From Prosthecobacter debontii (GTDB lineage: Bacteria; Verrucomicrobiota; Verrucomicrobiia; Verrucomicrobiales; Verrucomicrobiaceae): 64,000 bases of DNA. The stretch lies in contig CAMAQH010000003.1 in NCBI GenBank assembly GCA_945860295.1, positions 1-64,000 of the forward strand, given 5' to 3'. Of the stretch, positions 16,867 to 25,703 are shown piece by piece. The translations under genes and the position numbers were made by a program. The stretch's first letter is position 1. The number at the start of each line of letters is the position of its first letter. Under the pieces are notes generated by a model. That model had not been told where the DNA came from. It saw nothing but the letters and a program-made list of their open reading frames with translations, and ran no database searches.

Positions 16867-18278
16867 GCGGCCATGAGCTTTGCCTCGTCACGCACAGGCC
16901 GTATTTTGCGCCAAGCGAGTACGCTGAGTGTGGTCATAAGCAGCGGCCAGACGGCAGCGCAGAGCATGGCGATCATGAGGAATTCTTTGCGTGGACCGCC
17001 GCTGGGAATTGAGTCTGCGCCCATGATGGCTGAAGGTGGCAGTACGGCTAGAAACAGAGGCTGCTCTGAGGCGCTCTTGGCCACAATGACGCTGAGACCT
17101 GTGAACATGCCGGCCAGAAGCTGTACGAGCGCAAAGCCGCAAATGAAGAGGGGCAGCAGATCGTTCGAGCGCCGAGTGGGTAGGATTTGAATACCGGCAG
17201 TGACCATCCAGATCGTGCTACAAACGAGGATGTGATAAGGCAATACATCTGGCCCAGTGATGGCCACGAGTGCGCCGCCCAGACACAATGCTACCATCAG
17301 GGTGAGCCAGAAGCCGCTCGCCCATCCAGGTGTTAGCAGACGCATCGTCATGCGGCCCATGATTCCACGTTTGAAGAATGGCACATAGACTGAGGGCACT
17401 TCGTTTTGCGTCTCAGTCAACGCATCCAAAGTCATGAAGCCCGCCACGACATAGGCACCTGTCAGCCAAAATTCCTGCCGAGTGAAAAGGGCCATCAGTA
17501 GGGGGATGAAAAACGCCACGAGATGCACGCAGCGCTTCAGGCAGGCCAGCGGTGCGGCGGGTGAGGCGATGCGTGAGGCGGCGAGGCTGAGGCAGGCGAA
17601 GATGGCCCATGAAGAACTGATGATAGCTACCGCGATAGCCATCGCCCAGCCGCCGGTGCCGATCACCGAACTCGTGAATCCCGGTCCGCCAGACACGGCC
17701 GCAAACATCATGCCGACGACACCAAAGCCGCCAAAAACCATCGGCACGATGATGATCGTCATCCGCAGCCAGCTCTGCTGGAGGGTGGAGAGCGCCACGA
17801 GCAAAGCGGCGATGACGATGCCAACGAGCCATTTTAGAGCGAGCATGTTCAGCTCGAGCATGAGATCGATGCCGCCAAAAACATAACGCGCGACGACGTA
17901 GGGCATAAGGCTGAGCGCGATGAGCAGCGATTGCAGCGCCACGCTGGCCCATTTACCAAAGACGATGCGACTGCATGAGAGGCGTGTGAGCATGAGCATT
18001 TCGAGCGTGTTCATTTTCACCTCTTCAGCGAGGGCATTGGAAACACGAGATGGCATGATCAAACAGAGCACGAGCGTGGCAAGAGCGTCGAGCATCCAGC
18101 GTGTTTCATCGGTGTTCGGAGATGAGCCAGTGATCAGCGTGATCAGGATCAAAAGCACATGCATTCCCAGCATGGTGGAGCCAAAGGAGCGCGTGCGCAG
18201 GCCCTGGCGCAGTTCCTTTACCACCATCGGCGAGAGGCGATCTGAGAAATCGGCGAGTGGTGTCAGCGTCGTGGTCAT
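16863..18278 (-). CDS. ABC-2-like membrane permease
   Basis: 471-residue polytopic membrane protein. The start at 18278 opens MTTTLTPLADFSDRLSPMVV, followed by KELRQGLRTRSF, the typical amphipathic N-terminus of ABC-2 export permeases. The open frame continues upstream but reads as non-protein. About ten to twelve hydrophobic segments follow, including GMHVLLILITLITG, SLLIALSLMPYVVARY and LLALSTLQQSWLRM. VKMNTLEMLMLTRLS is the cytoplasmic loop often seen in such permeases. No ATP-binding subunit is adjacent. It is translationally coupled to the DUF58 gene, a pairing known from related genomes, and probably forms an envelope-related export or assembly unit. Confidence 0.75.
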   Translation of the reverse strand: MTTTLTPLADFSDRLSPMVVKELRQGLRTRSFGSTMLGMHVLLILITLITGSSPNTDETRWMLDALATLVLCLIMPSRVSNALAEEVKMNTLEMLMLTRLSCSRIVFGKWASVALQSLLIALSLMPYVVARYVFGGIDLMLELNMLALKWLVGIVIAALLVALSTLQQSWLRMTIIIVPMVFGGFGVVGMMFAAVSGGPGFTSSVIGTGGWAMAIAVAIISSSWAIFACLSLAASRIASPAAPLACLKRCVHLVAFFIPLLMALFTRQEFWLTGAYVVAGFMTLDALTETQNEVPSVYVPFFKRGIMGRMTMRLLTPGWASGFWLTLMVALCLGGALVAITGPDVLPYHILVCSTIWMVTAGIQILPTRRSNDLLPLFICGFALVQLLAGMFTGLSVIVAKSASEQPLFLAVLPPSAIMGADSIPSGGPRKEFLMIAMLCAAVWPLLMTTLSVLAWRKIRPVRDEAKLMAA

Positions 18279-18367
18279 GCAGCAGGCTATGAATGCTCCA
18301 ATCGCGGGTGGTGTGGCAATGCATTTCTCCTGTTGAATCCCGTTTCTAAAGCAGCACCTCTTCACGA

Positions 18368-18823
18368 ATGAAGCAACCCGGCTTCCAGGCCTCTGAACCC
18401 CAACCTCTCGAAACAAGCCGCACACGTCGTGCGCGTGGCTACCATCGTCTTGGGCGCTTGCTGCTGGTGGCGTTGCTACTGCTGCTCGCCTTGATTGGCT
18501 GTCTTGCCTCCCTTGCGGGCGTTGGCACAATGATGCCGACTGGCTTGCGTGAGTGGCACTGGCTGGCACTGGCTGGCCTGGGCGTCTTTGCCGCGTCGCG
18601 AGTCGCGGTCTTTGCGCTGGCTGCTGCGCTGAATTGCCCGCTTTGCCATGGCACAGTGATGAATGAAAAGCGCTGTCGCAAACATGACAACGCTTTCCGC
18701 CTGTGGCCGCTTACCTATCGCGCCTCGGCGGTTATTTCACTACTCTTCACGGGGACTTTCCGCCGCATGTATTGCGGCACCCAGTGGCGACTGAAGCGAA
18801 CTTCACGCGAGGCGATGCAATGA
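18368..18823 (+). CDS. Small membrane protein with CxxC/H motif, unknown function
   Basis: 151-residue protein that I do not recognise. An Arg-rich N-terminus is followed by two hydrophobic helices (LLLVALLLLLALIGCLASL and WLALAGLGVFAASRVAVFAL). A short segment with CPLCHG...CRKH follows, which could bind zinc or act as a rubredoxin-like knuckle. A third weak hydrophobic region (ASAVISLLFTG) is near the end. It is divergent from the permease gene, and its stop lies about 40 bp before the next gene on the same strand, so the two may form an operon. Start at ATG 18368. Confidence 0.62.
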   Translation: MKQPGFQASEPQPLETSRTRRARGYHRLGRLLLVALLLLLALIGCLASLAGVGTMMPTGLREWHWLALAGLGVFAASRVAVFALAAALNCPLCHGTVMNEKRCRKHDNAFRLWPLTYRASAVISLLFTGTFRRMYCGTQWRLKRTSREAMQ

Positions 18824-18863
18824 CTTGCCTCAAAGCTCGAAGTGCCCTTTCATCCAGCGTCTT

Positions 18864-19682
18864 ATGGATCTTCCGCAGTTTCTCTATCTAGCCGCAACCG
18901 TCGTCTTCGCCGTGGCGTGCCGGACCTTTGAGAATCGATATGTTCATAAGATCGGTTGGCTGACTCTTTTGACGGCCTCTTACCTCGGCGGTTACTTTTT
19001 GACGGGAAGCCACGCGGCAGGTGCCTGCGGTATTGCTCTCTGGTTCATGCTGCCGTGGGTGGAAATCGTGGGCCGTGTGCGCAAGCTGCGCTTCCCGCTG
19101 AAGAGTGAGGTCAAACATCGCTTCCCGCCTTCGCGTGAATTGTTTCCCGACCTCGAACAACTGAGTCGCGAGATCGAGGACCAGGGCTTCGAGCGTGCGG
19201 ACGACACCGGCTGGAAATGGAGCGAGACAGATCACTTCATGCGTCTCTTTTACCATGCGGAGCAGCGCACTCAGGCCGCAATCGCGCTGGCGCAGCAAGA
19301 AGGCTTTGCTTTTTCCTATGTCAGTCTGACCTCACGCACGAAAGGCAGCCTCATCTACACAACGACGAACTACCCCTTCCCGCCGACGATGCAGTTCTCG
19401 CCAAGCCACCGCATGAACCGCTATGCGCATGCACAGTCGATGGAAGATCTGGTTGCCAACCACGCTGATTTTTTGCAAAGTCAGGTCGTCGAAATGAGCG
19501 ATCTCCTCAGTATCGATACTGAGGAAATGCCCGCCTACATCGAGCGAGATATGAGTGCTCAGATCGACCACAACATTACCGTCGGGCTCATCGAGTTGAT
19601 CGGTGAAGGTGAATTTCGCTACTCTTGGCGTGGCTGCTTCTACCTGTGGTTTGAAGTGGTAAAGGACATGGTGCGAGTGTGA
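18864..19682 (+). CDS. Membrane-anchored protein of unknown function
   Basis: 272-residue protein. The ATG at 18864 is preferred because it opens MDLPQFLYLAATVVFAVA directly; a TTG at 18825 would add 13 unlikely residues. Two to three N-terminal membrane helices (to about residue 70) are followed by a soluble alpha/beta domain of about 200 residues. That domain contains LFPDLEQLSREIEDQGFERADDTGW, FAFSYVSLTSRTKG and SIDTEEMPAYIERDMSAQ. I do not recognise the soluble domain. Nothing in it looks catalytic. It lies upstream of RNase PH on the same strand. Confidence 0.62.
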   Translation: MDLPQFLYLAATVVFAVACRTFENRYVHKIGWLTLLTASYLGGYFLTGSHAAGACGIALWFMLPWVEIVGRVRKLRFPLKSEVKHRFPPSRELFPDLEQLSREIEDQGFERADDTGWKWSETDHFMRLFYHAEQRTQAAIALAQQEGFAFSYVSLTSRTKGSLIYTTTNYPFPPTMQFSPSHRMNRYAHAQSMEDLVANHADFLQSQVVEMSDLLSIDTEEMPAYIERDMSAQIDHNITVGLIELIGEGEFRYSWRGCFYLWFEVVKDMVRV

Positions 19683-19743
19683 TTGAATCACGAAGTCGGG
19701 GCTGATCCTTTGACATATCTCTCTGCATGGCTAACGCAGAAAT

Positions 19744-20529
19744 ATGCCCCGCATTGATGGCCGTAGCGCCGACCAACTCCGACCCGTCGAGTTCATCCTC
19801 GACGTCGCCCCCCACGCCTCCGCCTCCGTACTCATCGCCTTTGGCAATACGCGCGTCATTTGTGCTGCCACGATTCAGGAAGAAGTGCCGCGTTGGATGA
19901 AAGCCCAAGGCGTGCAGGGCGGCTGGCTCACCGCTGAGTACTCCATGCTCCCTTACTCCACCCTGGACCGCAAAGAGCGTGACAGTAACCGTGGCCGACC
20001 CGATGGACGCAGCATCGAAATCCAGCGCCTCATCGGCCGCAGCCTGCGCGCGGTCGTGGACCTGAAGAAGCTCGGCTCCCGCACCCTAAACATCGACTGC
20101 GATGTCCTCCAGGCCGATGGCGGCACACGCACCGCCAGCATCACCGGAGCCTGCGTTGCCGCCGCGATTGCCTTCAATCGCCTGCTGGAAAAGGGCAAGA
20201 TCACCCAGCAGCCGCTGAAGAAGAAAGTCGGTGCCATCAGTGTCGGCCTCTGGAAGGACGAAGCCCTGCTCGACCTCTGCTATGAAGAGGACGCCAAAGC
20301 TGATGTCGATTGCAACATCGTCCTCACCGAAGACGGCGACTTTGTGGAAATCCAAGGCAGCGGCGAAGAAGCCACCTTCACCCAGCCGCAGCTCGATGCC
20401 ATGCTGCTCCACGGCCGCAAAGGCGTGAAAGAACTATGCGCCCTCCAACAACAAATCATCGACGCCGCCATGAAGCCCGCGCAACCCAAAGACCTGCAAA
20501 AGCTCGCTGATTTCTTTGGGAAGAAGTGA
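19744..20529 (+). CDS. rph: Ribonuclease PH
   Basis: 261-residue phosphorolytic 3'-5' exoribonuclease that trims tRNA 3' ends. Family landmarks are RPVEFILDVAPHASASVLI near the start, GWLTAEYSMLPYST, RDSNRGRPDGRSIEIQRLIGRSLRA (Arg-rich phosphate/RNA site), LNIDCDVLQADGGTRTASITGA and DFVEIQGSGEEATFT. It is about 20 residues longer than the usual 238-245 because of a Lys/Asp-rich C-terminal extension (PKDLQKLADFFGKK). Starts at ATG 19744. There is no RdgB/XTP pyrophosphatase gene behind it, although that pairing is common elsewhere. Confidence 0.96.
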   Translation: MPRIDGRSADQLRPVEFILDVAPHASASVLIAFGNTRVICAATIQEEVPRWMKAQGVQGGWLTAEYSMLPYSTLDRKERDSNRGRPDGRSIEIQRLIGRSLRAVVDLKKLGSRTLNIDCDVLQADGGTRTASITGACVAAAIAFNRLLEKGKITQQPLKKKVGAISVGLWKDEALLDLCYEEDAKADVDCNIVLTEDGDFVEIQGSGEEATFTQPQLDAMLLHGRKGVKELCALQQQIIDAAMKPAQPKDLQKLADFFGKK

Positions 20530-20622
20530 TGGGGTGTCTTCCGCATCGCTCCATCCCTCGTCTTGATTCCTTACCGGACTCGGCAGCCCATTACCTTGGT
20601 GATCACTCGTTTTCTGCCAGAT

Positions 20623-20841
20623 CTAAGCTCTCTCGATGCTGACCTGCGCGAATTCTTTCTCTAAAAGCCCCGCTTGCGCTGGAGGCGCACTTCCACTGCC
20701 CTTGATAGCGAGACTTTCGGCGGGCTTCGGATCACCATCCCAGCCGGTGAGGTCTTTGCCGTTGAAGAGAGAGGTGGCGTCGCCTTCGGCGAATGACGGA
20801 ATGGCGAGTGTGAGGAGGAGGGAGAGGAGAAGCGGCTTCAT
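20623..20841 (-). pseudogene. Truncated DUF1080 (3-keto-disaccharide hydrolase-like) gene
   Basis: From ATG 20841 a signal peptide (MKPLLLSLLLTLAIPSFA) leads into LFNGKDLTGWDGDPK, the opening of secreted DUF1080 domains. After about residue 39 the similarity stops: the remaining 33 residues (PAESLAIKGSGSAPPAQAG and on) are low-complexity and end at 20623, where a normal family member would run to some 200 residues. The domain core is therefore deleted or replaced. It is the last gene of the esterase/sulfatase run on the minus strand, 27 bp behind the esterase stop, so it was probably once an operon member. A short secreted peptide may still be made. Confidence 0.68.
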
Positions 20842-20867
20842 GGAGTGGTGGAGTCTTGAAGTGATGT

Positions 20868-21770
20868 TCACGGAGTGGGGACCAACTTCTCACCTGTCGC
20901 GGGCATCGTCTTCGTTGGTTCGCCGGTGAGCAGACCGTGCTTCACGAGGAATTTATCGGCGGCGATAAGGGTGACGGTTTGCCAGGGGCCTTTGTTGAAG
21001 AAGCTGTGCGACTGGTTGGTGGCGATCTGGAGGTCGATGGATTTGGTGCCGAGGGACTTCCCTTTGGCATGGGCAATGTCCCAGCCTTTCTTCCAGGGAT
21101 CCTGATCGCCGAAGAAGGCGATGGCGGGAGGGAGATCGGCCTTCAAATGATGCAGGATGTCGATCTCGGGATCCTTGTCGTCATCGGTGGCGAAGGCGGG
21201 ATTGAACCACAGATAGGCGACGACGCGGGTGTCGATGTCCTTCGGGTCGGCTGGGTCGTTGAGGCCGGGATTCATGGTGGCGAGGGCGCTGATGTGACCG
21301 CCTGCCGATCCACCTCCAGTAATGATGCGCTGCGGGTCGATGCCGAGTTCGCTGGCGTGTTGCTTGAACCAACGGATAGCGCTTTTGGCATCGGTAACGC
21401 ACACACGTTTGCGTGTTTCACCTGCGGGCAACTTGGCGCTATCAGCCTTGCTAAGCATCTGATACTCCGACGTGGCGCAGACGAGTCCACGACTAGCAAA
21501 GTAAGCGCATGCCTCACGGAATTGCCCCAGCGATCCACCACCCCATCCGCCGCCGTGGAAGAGGATTAAGCCGGGCACCTTGCTTTTTGCTGCGCCAGGA
21601 TTCGGCGGGAAGTAGATCTCCATCTGGCGCTCTTTGCCGGCGGAGGTCTTGTAGATGTAGGGTTTGCCAGTGGGAGCATCGGCACCGAGGCCGCCTTTGG
21701 CTTTAGCGGGTTTTTCAGCGGCTAGGGTTGCGCCACAGATAGCGATGAGGATCACAGAGAGGAGTTTCAT
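20868..21770 (-). CDS. Secreted alpha/beta-hydrolase (esterase, BD-FAE/acetyl-esterase-like)
   Basis: 300-residue secreted hydrolase. ATG 21770 opens a signal peptide (MKLLSVILIAICGATLAA); the longer upstream frame is not convincing. After a Lys-rich linker the alpha/beta fold shows the oxyanion segment LILFHGGGWGGGS and the nucleophile elbow GGGSAGGHISAL (Ser in GxSxG). An acid/His end follows around FFGDQDPW and NQSHSFF. Such enzymes remove acetyl or other ester groups from polysaccharides. The next genes upstream are two sulfatases and another esterase, all signal-peptide proteins on one strand, which supports a shared extracellular or periplasmic polysaccharide role. Confidence 0.86.
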   Translation of the reverse strand: MKLLSVILIAICGATLAAEKPAKAKGGLGADAPTGKPYIYKTSAGKERQMEIYFPPNPGAAKSKVPGLILFHGGGWGGGSLGQFREACAYFASRGLVCATSEYQMLSKADSAKLPAGETRKRVCVTDAKSAIRWFKQHASELGIDPQRIITGGGSAGGHISALATMNPGLNDPADPKDIDTRVVAYLWFNPAFATDDDKDPEIDILHHLKADLPPAIAFFGDQDPWKKGWDIAHAKGKSLGTKSIDLQIATNQSHSFFNKGPWQTVTLIAADKFLVKHGLLTGEPTKTMPATGEKLVPTP

Positions 21771-21829
21771 GGTTGTTCTTTGGTTTGGTTGAATTTGAAG
21801 ATGTCGTCTTCGAGCGCGGAGGAAGTATT

Positions 21830-23275
21830 TCACTCGGCTTTTTTCTTCGCCTTTCCCTTCGCGGGCTTTTTGGCGCCACGTTGATTCATCGGTAGCAGGG
21901 CACCGCCGCGTGCATTCATCTCGGTGTCGCAGAGAGCGCGCATTTTCTTCAAGGTCTCGGCCTGCGCGGGATCGGCGGCGAGGTTCTTCAATTCATCGCG
22001 ATCAGTATGCAGGTCGTGCAGGAATTCGTAGGCGGGCTGTTGATCGAAGTAGCGCGCATAGACATAGCGCTGGTCGCGGATGCCCTCCCACGTCAGCTTC
22101 GGAGCGAGATCGACGTGCTCGCAGAAGAAGTGCGTGCGCCAGGGCTTGTCGCTGCCTTTGCCTTCGATCAGTGTGGAGAGACTGCGGCCTTCATAAGCAG
22201 CAGGACATTTGACGCCAGCCCAGTCGAGGAAGGTCGGGGCGAGATCTGCATTTAGAACGAGATCACCGCACACTTTGCCGCGCTTTTCGTTCGGCAAACG
22301 CGGGTCGCAGATCACCATCGGCACGCGCAGGGATTCCTCATAGTGCGACCATTTGCCCTGAAAGCCGCGATCGCCGAGGTAGTAGCCGTTGTCGGCGGAA
22401 TAAACGATGATCGTGTTGTCGGCGAACCCGGCTTCCTTGAGCGCCGCAAGCACACGCGAGATGGCATTGTCGATGCCGCTGATCATGCGGTAATAGGCGC
22501 GCACATTTGTCTCATACTTCTCCGGTGTGTCGTAGCCCCAGAAGAAGCGCTCGCGGTTGATGCTGTCTTTGAGGAACTGCGGATGCGCGTCAAAGATGGC
22601 CGCATCGCCAAGGCGTGGCGGCGGAATGCTGCGATCTTCATACATGCCATCCACAGACGGCGGCCACGGATACAAACCAATGCCGGGGCGATGATCATTA
22701 TCTTCAGCATGAGCGGCGTTGAACCAAAGGTTCAGGCAGAAGGGCTTGTCCTTTGGCTGTGACTTGATGAAGTCGATACCGCGATCACACACGATATCAG
22801 TCTCATGGCGCTTCGAGCCATCGGGCATCGTCTTGAAGTAAGGATTGCGCGTGATGGTCTCGCATTCGTCGTAGTGCTCCTCGGGCTTGAATCCCGGCGG
22901 CGCGATCATGTGCCACTTGCCGTAGTGCCCGGTGCGGTAGCCTGCCTGACGCAGCACCACGGGGAACATCGTGGTCAAAGATTCCGGCAGTACTTGCGGC
23001 ACCGCGTCGCGCTTCCCATGCGCGCGCGCCCACTGGCTGGTCAGCACAACAGCGCGGCTCACCCAGCACACGGCGGTGGTCACATGCGCATTGCTGAAAC
23101 GCACACCATTGGCTGCCAACTGATCAATCGTCGGCGTTTGGATGATGGGATGACCCGCGCAACTCAGCGTGTCGTAACGCTGATCATCAGCGAATAGAAA
23201 AAGAATGTTAGGCCGTGGTTCTGCAGCAGTTAGCGTGGAACCGAAAGAGCAGAGAAAAAGTAGAAGGCGGATCAT
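21830..23275 (-). CDS. Secreted sulfatase with variant active-site motif
   Basis: 481-residue formylglycine-dependent-type sulfatase. Signal peptide MIRLLLFLCSFGSTLTAAE starts at ATG 23275. Metal-binding FLFADDQRYDTL follows. The active-site Cys70 lies in the order C-W-V-S-R-A (usual form C-x-P-S-R), so the third position is Val instead of Pro. HYGKWHM and the late YSADNGYYLGDRG and GKWSHYEESLRVP segments are standard. The C-terminal tail is Lys/Ala-rich (KKPAKGKAKKKAE). It probably cleaves a sulfate ester of an algal-type or host glycan, but the substrate is not readable. No formylglycine-generating enzyme is present in the window. It follows the second sulfatase (23322-24812) with a 46-bp gap. 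Confidence 0.9.
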   Translation of the reverse strand: MIRLLLFLCSFGSTLTAAEPRPNILFLFADDQRYDTLSCAGHPIIQTPTIDQLAANGVRFSNAHVTTAVCWVSRAVVLTSQWARAHGKRDAVPQVLPESLTTMFPVVLRQAGYRTGHYGKWHMIAPPGFKPEEHYDECETITRNPYFKTMPDGSKRHETDIVCDRGIDFIKSQPKDKPFCLNLWFNAAHAEDNDHRPGIGLYPWPPSVDGMYEDRSIPPPRLGDAAIFDAHPQFLKDSINRERFFWGYDTPEKYETNVRAYYRMISGIDNAISRVLAALKEAGFADNTIIVYSADNGYYLGDRGFQGKWSHYEESLRVPMVICDPRLPNEKRGKVCGDLVLNADLAPTFLDWAGVKCPAAYEGRSLSTLIEGKGSDKPWRTHFFCEHVDLAPKLTWEGIRDQRYVYARYFDQQPAYEFLHDLHTDRDELKNLAADPAQAETLKKMRALCDTEMNARGGALLPMNQRGAKKPAKGKAKKKAE

Positions 23276-23321
23276 GGAATGCCTGCGAACGCGCGTCGCA
23301 GTCGCCATCTTCCACTCAAAC

Positions 23322-24812
23322 CTATGACTCTTTCTTCCCTTTCCCTTTCTTCCCCTTGGCAGCTTTGGTGGGTGGCGGCGGGAGGTTGTCGCTTGGTTGA
23401 TCGGAGAAGCGGTATGGGTCTTCAAGGCGGCGCATCTCGGCGAGAAGTAGCGTCTGCATCTCCTTGAGTTTGTCGGCGTGCTTGGGATCTTTAGCGAGGT
23501 TCGGCTTACCGTGCTCGGGGAGGAGTTCATTCGGGTTTTCAGCGAGGTTGAAAAGCTGTGTTTTATTCACGCTACGATCTGCCGCCTCGTAGTGGATGAG
23601 TTTCCAGTCGCCTTGCTTCACGCAGCGCATCCCAGGCCTGCCGCCGCCGCTGTAGACCCCGTAGAGGACATCGCGCATGGTTTGCTTTTGACCTTCGAGC
23701 ACAGGCTTGAAGCTGAGGCCTTCATTGGTTTCAGGCGCGGCTACTCCAGCGAGATCACAGAACGTGGCGAGCACATCGAGCAGGTAGATGTTTCCGTCCA
23801 CGCGGCTGCCGGGCTTGATACCTGGGCCTTTGACGATGAAGGGCACGCGCCAACAATGCTGATAGAGATTTTGTTTTCCCATGAGGCCGTGGTGGCCGAT
23901 GGCGATGCCGTGGTCGGCGGTGTAGATGATGTAAGTGTTGTCGAGCTCGCCCATGTCTTCGAGCTTCTTCAAGACGCGACCGATCTGGATGTCGATGTTC
24001 TCGCTGCACGCATATTGGCGGCCAATTTCGTTGCGGATGGTGGCTTCATCACGGCGCTTCCATACACCACTGACCGCCACTTCATCGCGCACGCCAGAGT
24101 CCGTGTTATCAAAGGGATGCGCGGGGAGATAGTTCGCCGGCAGTGGTGGCTGCAGGCTATGAAGCGAAGGCGGATTCGCCTCGTCGGTGTGATTGATGGC
24201 ACCGTATTTAGCCAGCAGTTCAGGTTTGCCATCGCGCTCGTCATGCGGGTGCGAGAAGCCGTAGTAGATAAGGAAGGGTTTGGTCTCCTTGGTCGTTTCA
24301 CGCTCGCCGAGATAGTTCATGACTTGGTCGCCATGCCAGGTGCTGCCCGTTTCATCGGTGCCGCCGCGTTTGGAGGCATCTTTGCGCACCGTGAAAAGCT
24401 TGTTCGCCGCCTCGTAGCTATTGCCCATTTTGCAGGTGCGCATGGTGGCATAACCGGCGCGATTGAAGACCGCCGGGATCGTCTGCTGCTCCAGTGCAGG
24501 CGGACTCGTCTTAGCGCCCCATGGAGCCGGCGGCAGATGCCAAACCGTGCGCCCGCACATGATCATGTGCCGTGACGGCATGCACACCGCGCCGCTGAAC
24601 GAGCCCATGTGATAAGCCCCATTAAACACCATCCCTTGCGCCGCCAGCTTGTCGAGATTCGGTGACTGCAGCGTCGATTGCGGATTGTACATCTTCAAAT
24701 CATACGGCGACTGATCATCGACGAGGATGAAGAGCAGATTCGGTCGCTTCTCCGCAGCGAATGACGAAGCCAGAATGACGAATGAAGAAAGGATGAGGCT
24801 GAGCAAGCGCAT
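23322..24812 (-). CDS. Secreted sulfatase
   Basis: 496-residue sulfatase with signal peptide MRLLSLILSSFVILASSFAA. The metal site ILVDDQSPYDLKMY and the canonical active-site motif C-M-P-S-R (Cys77-Arg81) are present; the Cys would be converted to formylglycine. PFLIYYGFSHPHDERDG, YTADHGIAIGHHGLMGKQNLY and HCWRVPFIVKGPG complete the family pattern. The C-terminal 20 residues are Pro, then Lys/Gly-rich (KAAKGKKGKGKKES). Together with the neighbouring sulfatase of different motif and the two esterases, it suggests stepwise unmasking of a sulfated, acylated polysaccharide. Substrate unknown. Confidence 0.92.
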   Translation of the reverse strand: MRLLSLILSSFVILASSFAAEKRPNLLFILVDDQSPYDLKMYNPQSTLQSPNLDKLAAQGMVFNGAYHMGSFSGAVCMPSRHMIMCGRTVWHLPPAPWGAKTSPPALEQQTIPAVFNRAGYATMRTCKMGNSYEAANKLFTVRKDASKRGGTDETGSTWHGDQVMNYLGERETTKETKPFLIYYGFSHPHDERDGKPELLAKYGAINHTDEANPPSLHSLQPPLPANYLPAHPFDNTDSGVRDEVAVSGVWKRRDEATIRNEIGRQYACSENIDIQIGRVLKKLEDMGELDNTYIIYTADHGIAIGHHGLMGKQNLYQHCWRVPFIVKGPGIKPGSRVDGNIYLLDVLATFCDLAGVAAPETNEGLSFKPVLEGQKQTMRDVLYGVYSGGGRPGMRCVKQGDWKLIHYEAADRSVNKTQLFNLAENPNELLPEHGKPNLAKDPKHADKLKEMQTLLLAEMRRLEDPYRFSDQPSDNLPPPPTKAAKGKKGKGKKES

Positions 24813-24857
24813 AGTCCGCAGTGAACGTCGAAGCAGAGTTTTTATGTCACCGATTCG

Positions 24858-25703
24858 TTATTGCACAAACCCGCGCGCCTTCAGCCAGAACAGAAGATCG
24901 GCGAACCACGGGTGCTGAGTGCCGATGAGGCCGGTGCCGTGATCGCCGTTCTGGTAGAGGTGGAGTTCGTGCGGAACACCGTGCTTATACAAAGCAGCGG
25001 CGTAGAGCTGAGCGTGCTCGACGGGCACCATCTTGTCTTCCATCGTGTGCCAAAGGAAGACGGGCGGGAGGCCGAGCTTCACTTGAAGTTCGCTGGAGGT
25101 CTGGCGGACAAGTGCGTCGCAGGGTTTGTCGCCGATGAGCATGTTTCGCGAGATGGCGTGCGGTTTTGTGATCATACTAATTACGGGATAACAAAGGATG
25201 ACGAGATCGGGACGCGGGCTGACCGAGCGATCACTGCCGAGGATCATGCCATCCTCTGGGCGGTTGATCAGCGTGGAAACGAGATGCCCGCCAGCGGAGA
25301 AGCCCATCACGCCAATGCGCTTCGGGTCGATCTTCCACTTCTCGGCATTGCCACGGATTTGAAACATCGCCTCGACGGCATCCTGAAGCTGCGCGGGATA
25401 ACGATAGCCCGCGCTGCCAAGTCGATAACGCAGCACGAAGACCGTGAGGCCCTGCTCATTCAGCCACAGCGCGAAGGGTTCCGCCTGACCTTCATAGATG
25501 CCGCTGTAGCTGCCACCGGGAATCATGAGCATTGCCGCGCCGCTGGCCTTCGCGGGAAGATAAGGCGTGAGAGTTGGGATGTCCTTCGCGTTCGTGCCGA
25601 GTGCTGCAGGCGTGCCATTCGGCCAGATTACGATGGGTTTCTCAAAGGCATAAAGTGAGGCCCAGGGCAGGCACAGGGCGGCAAGAATTAGTCGTGCTTT
25701 CAT
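24858..25703 (-). CDS. Secreted alpha/beta-hydrolase (acyl esterase-like)
   Basis: 281-residue hydrolase; ATG 25703 opens a signal peptide (MKARLILAALCLPWASLYAF). The region MLMIPGGSYSGIYEGQAEP is the oxyanion loop, GVMGFSAGGHLVSTL is the nucleophile elbow (GFSAG), and the acid and histidine lie in HTMEDKMVPVEHA and NGDHGTGLIGT. It resembles carbohydrate acetyl-esterases such as BD-FAE/xylan esterase types. It is upstream of the two sulfatases on the same strand (46-bp gap) and probably the first gene of that run. The upstream 370 bp holds no clear promoter. Confidence 0.86.
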   Translation of the reverse strand: MKARLILAALCLPWASLYAFEKPIVIWPNGTPAALGTNAKDIPTLTPYLPAKASGAAMLMIPGGSYSGIYEGQAEPFALWLNEQGLTVFVLRYRLGSAGYRYPAQLQDAVEAMFQIRGNAEKWKIDPKRIGVMGFSAGGHLVSTLINRPEDGMILGSDRSVSPRPDLVILCYPVISMITKPHAISRNMLIGDKPCDALVRQTSSELQVKLGLPPVFLWHTMEDKMVPVEHAQLYAAALYKHGVPHELHLYQNGDHGTGLIGTQHPWFADLLFWLKARGFVQ

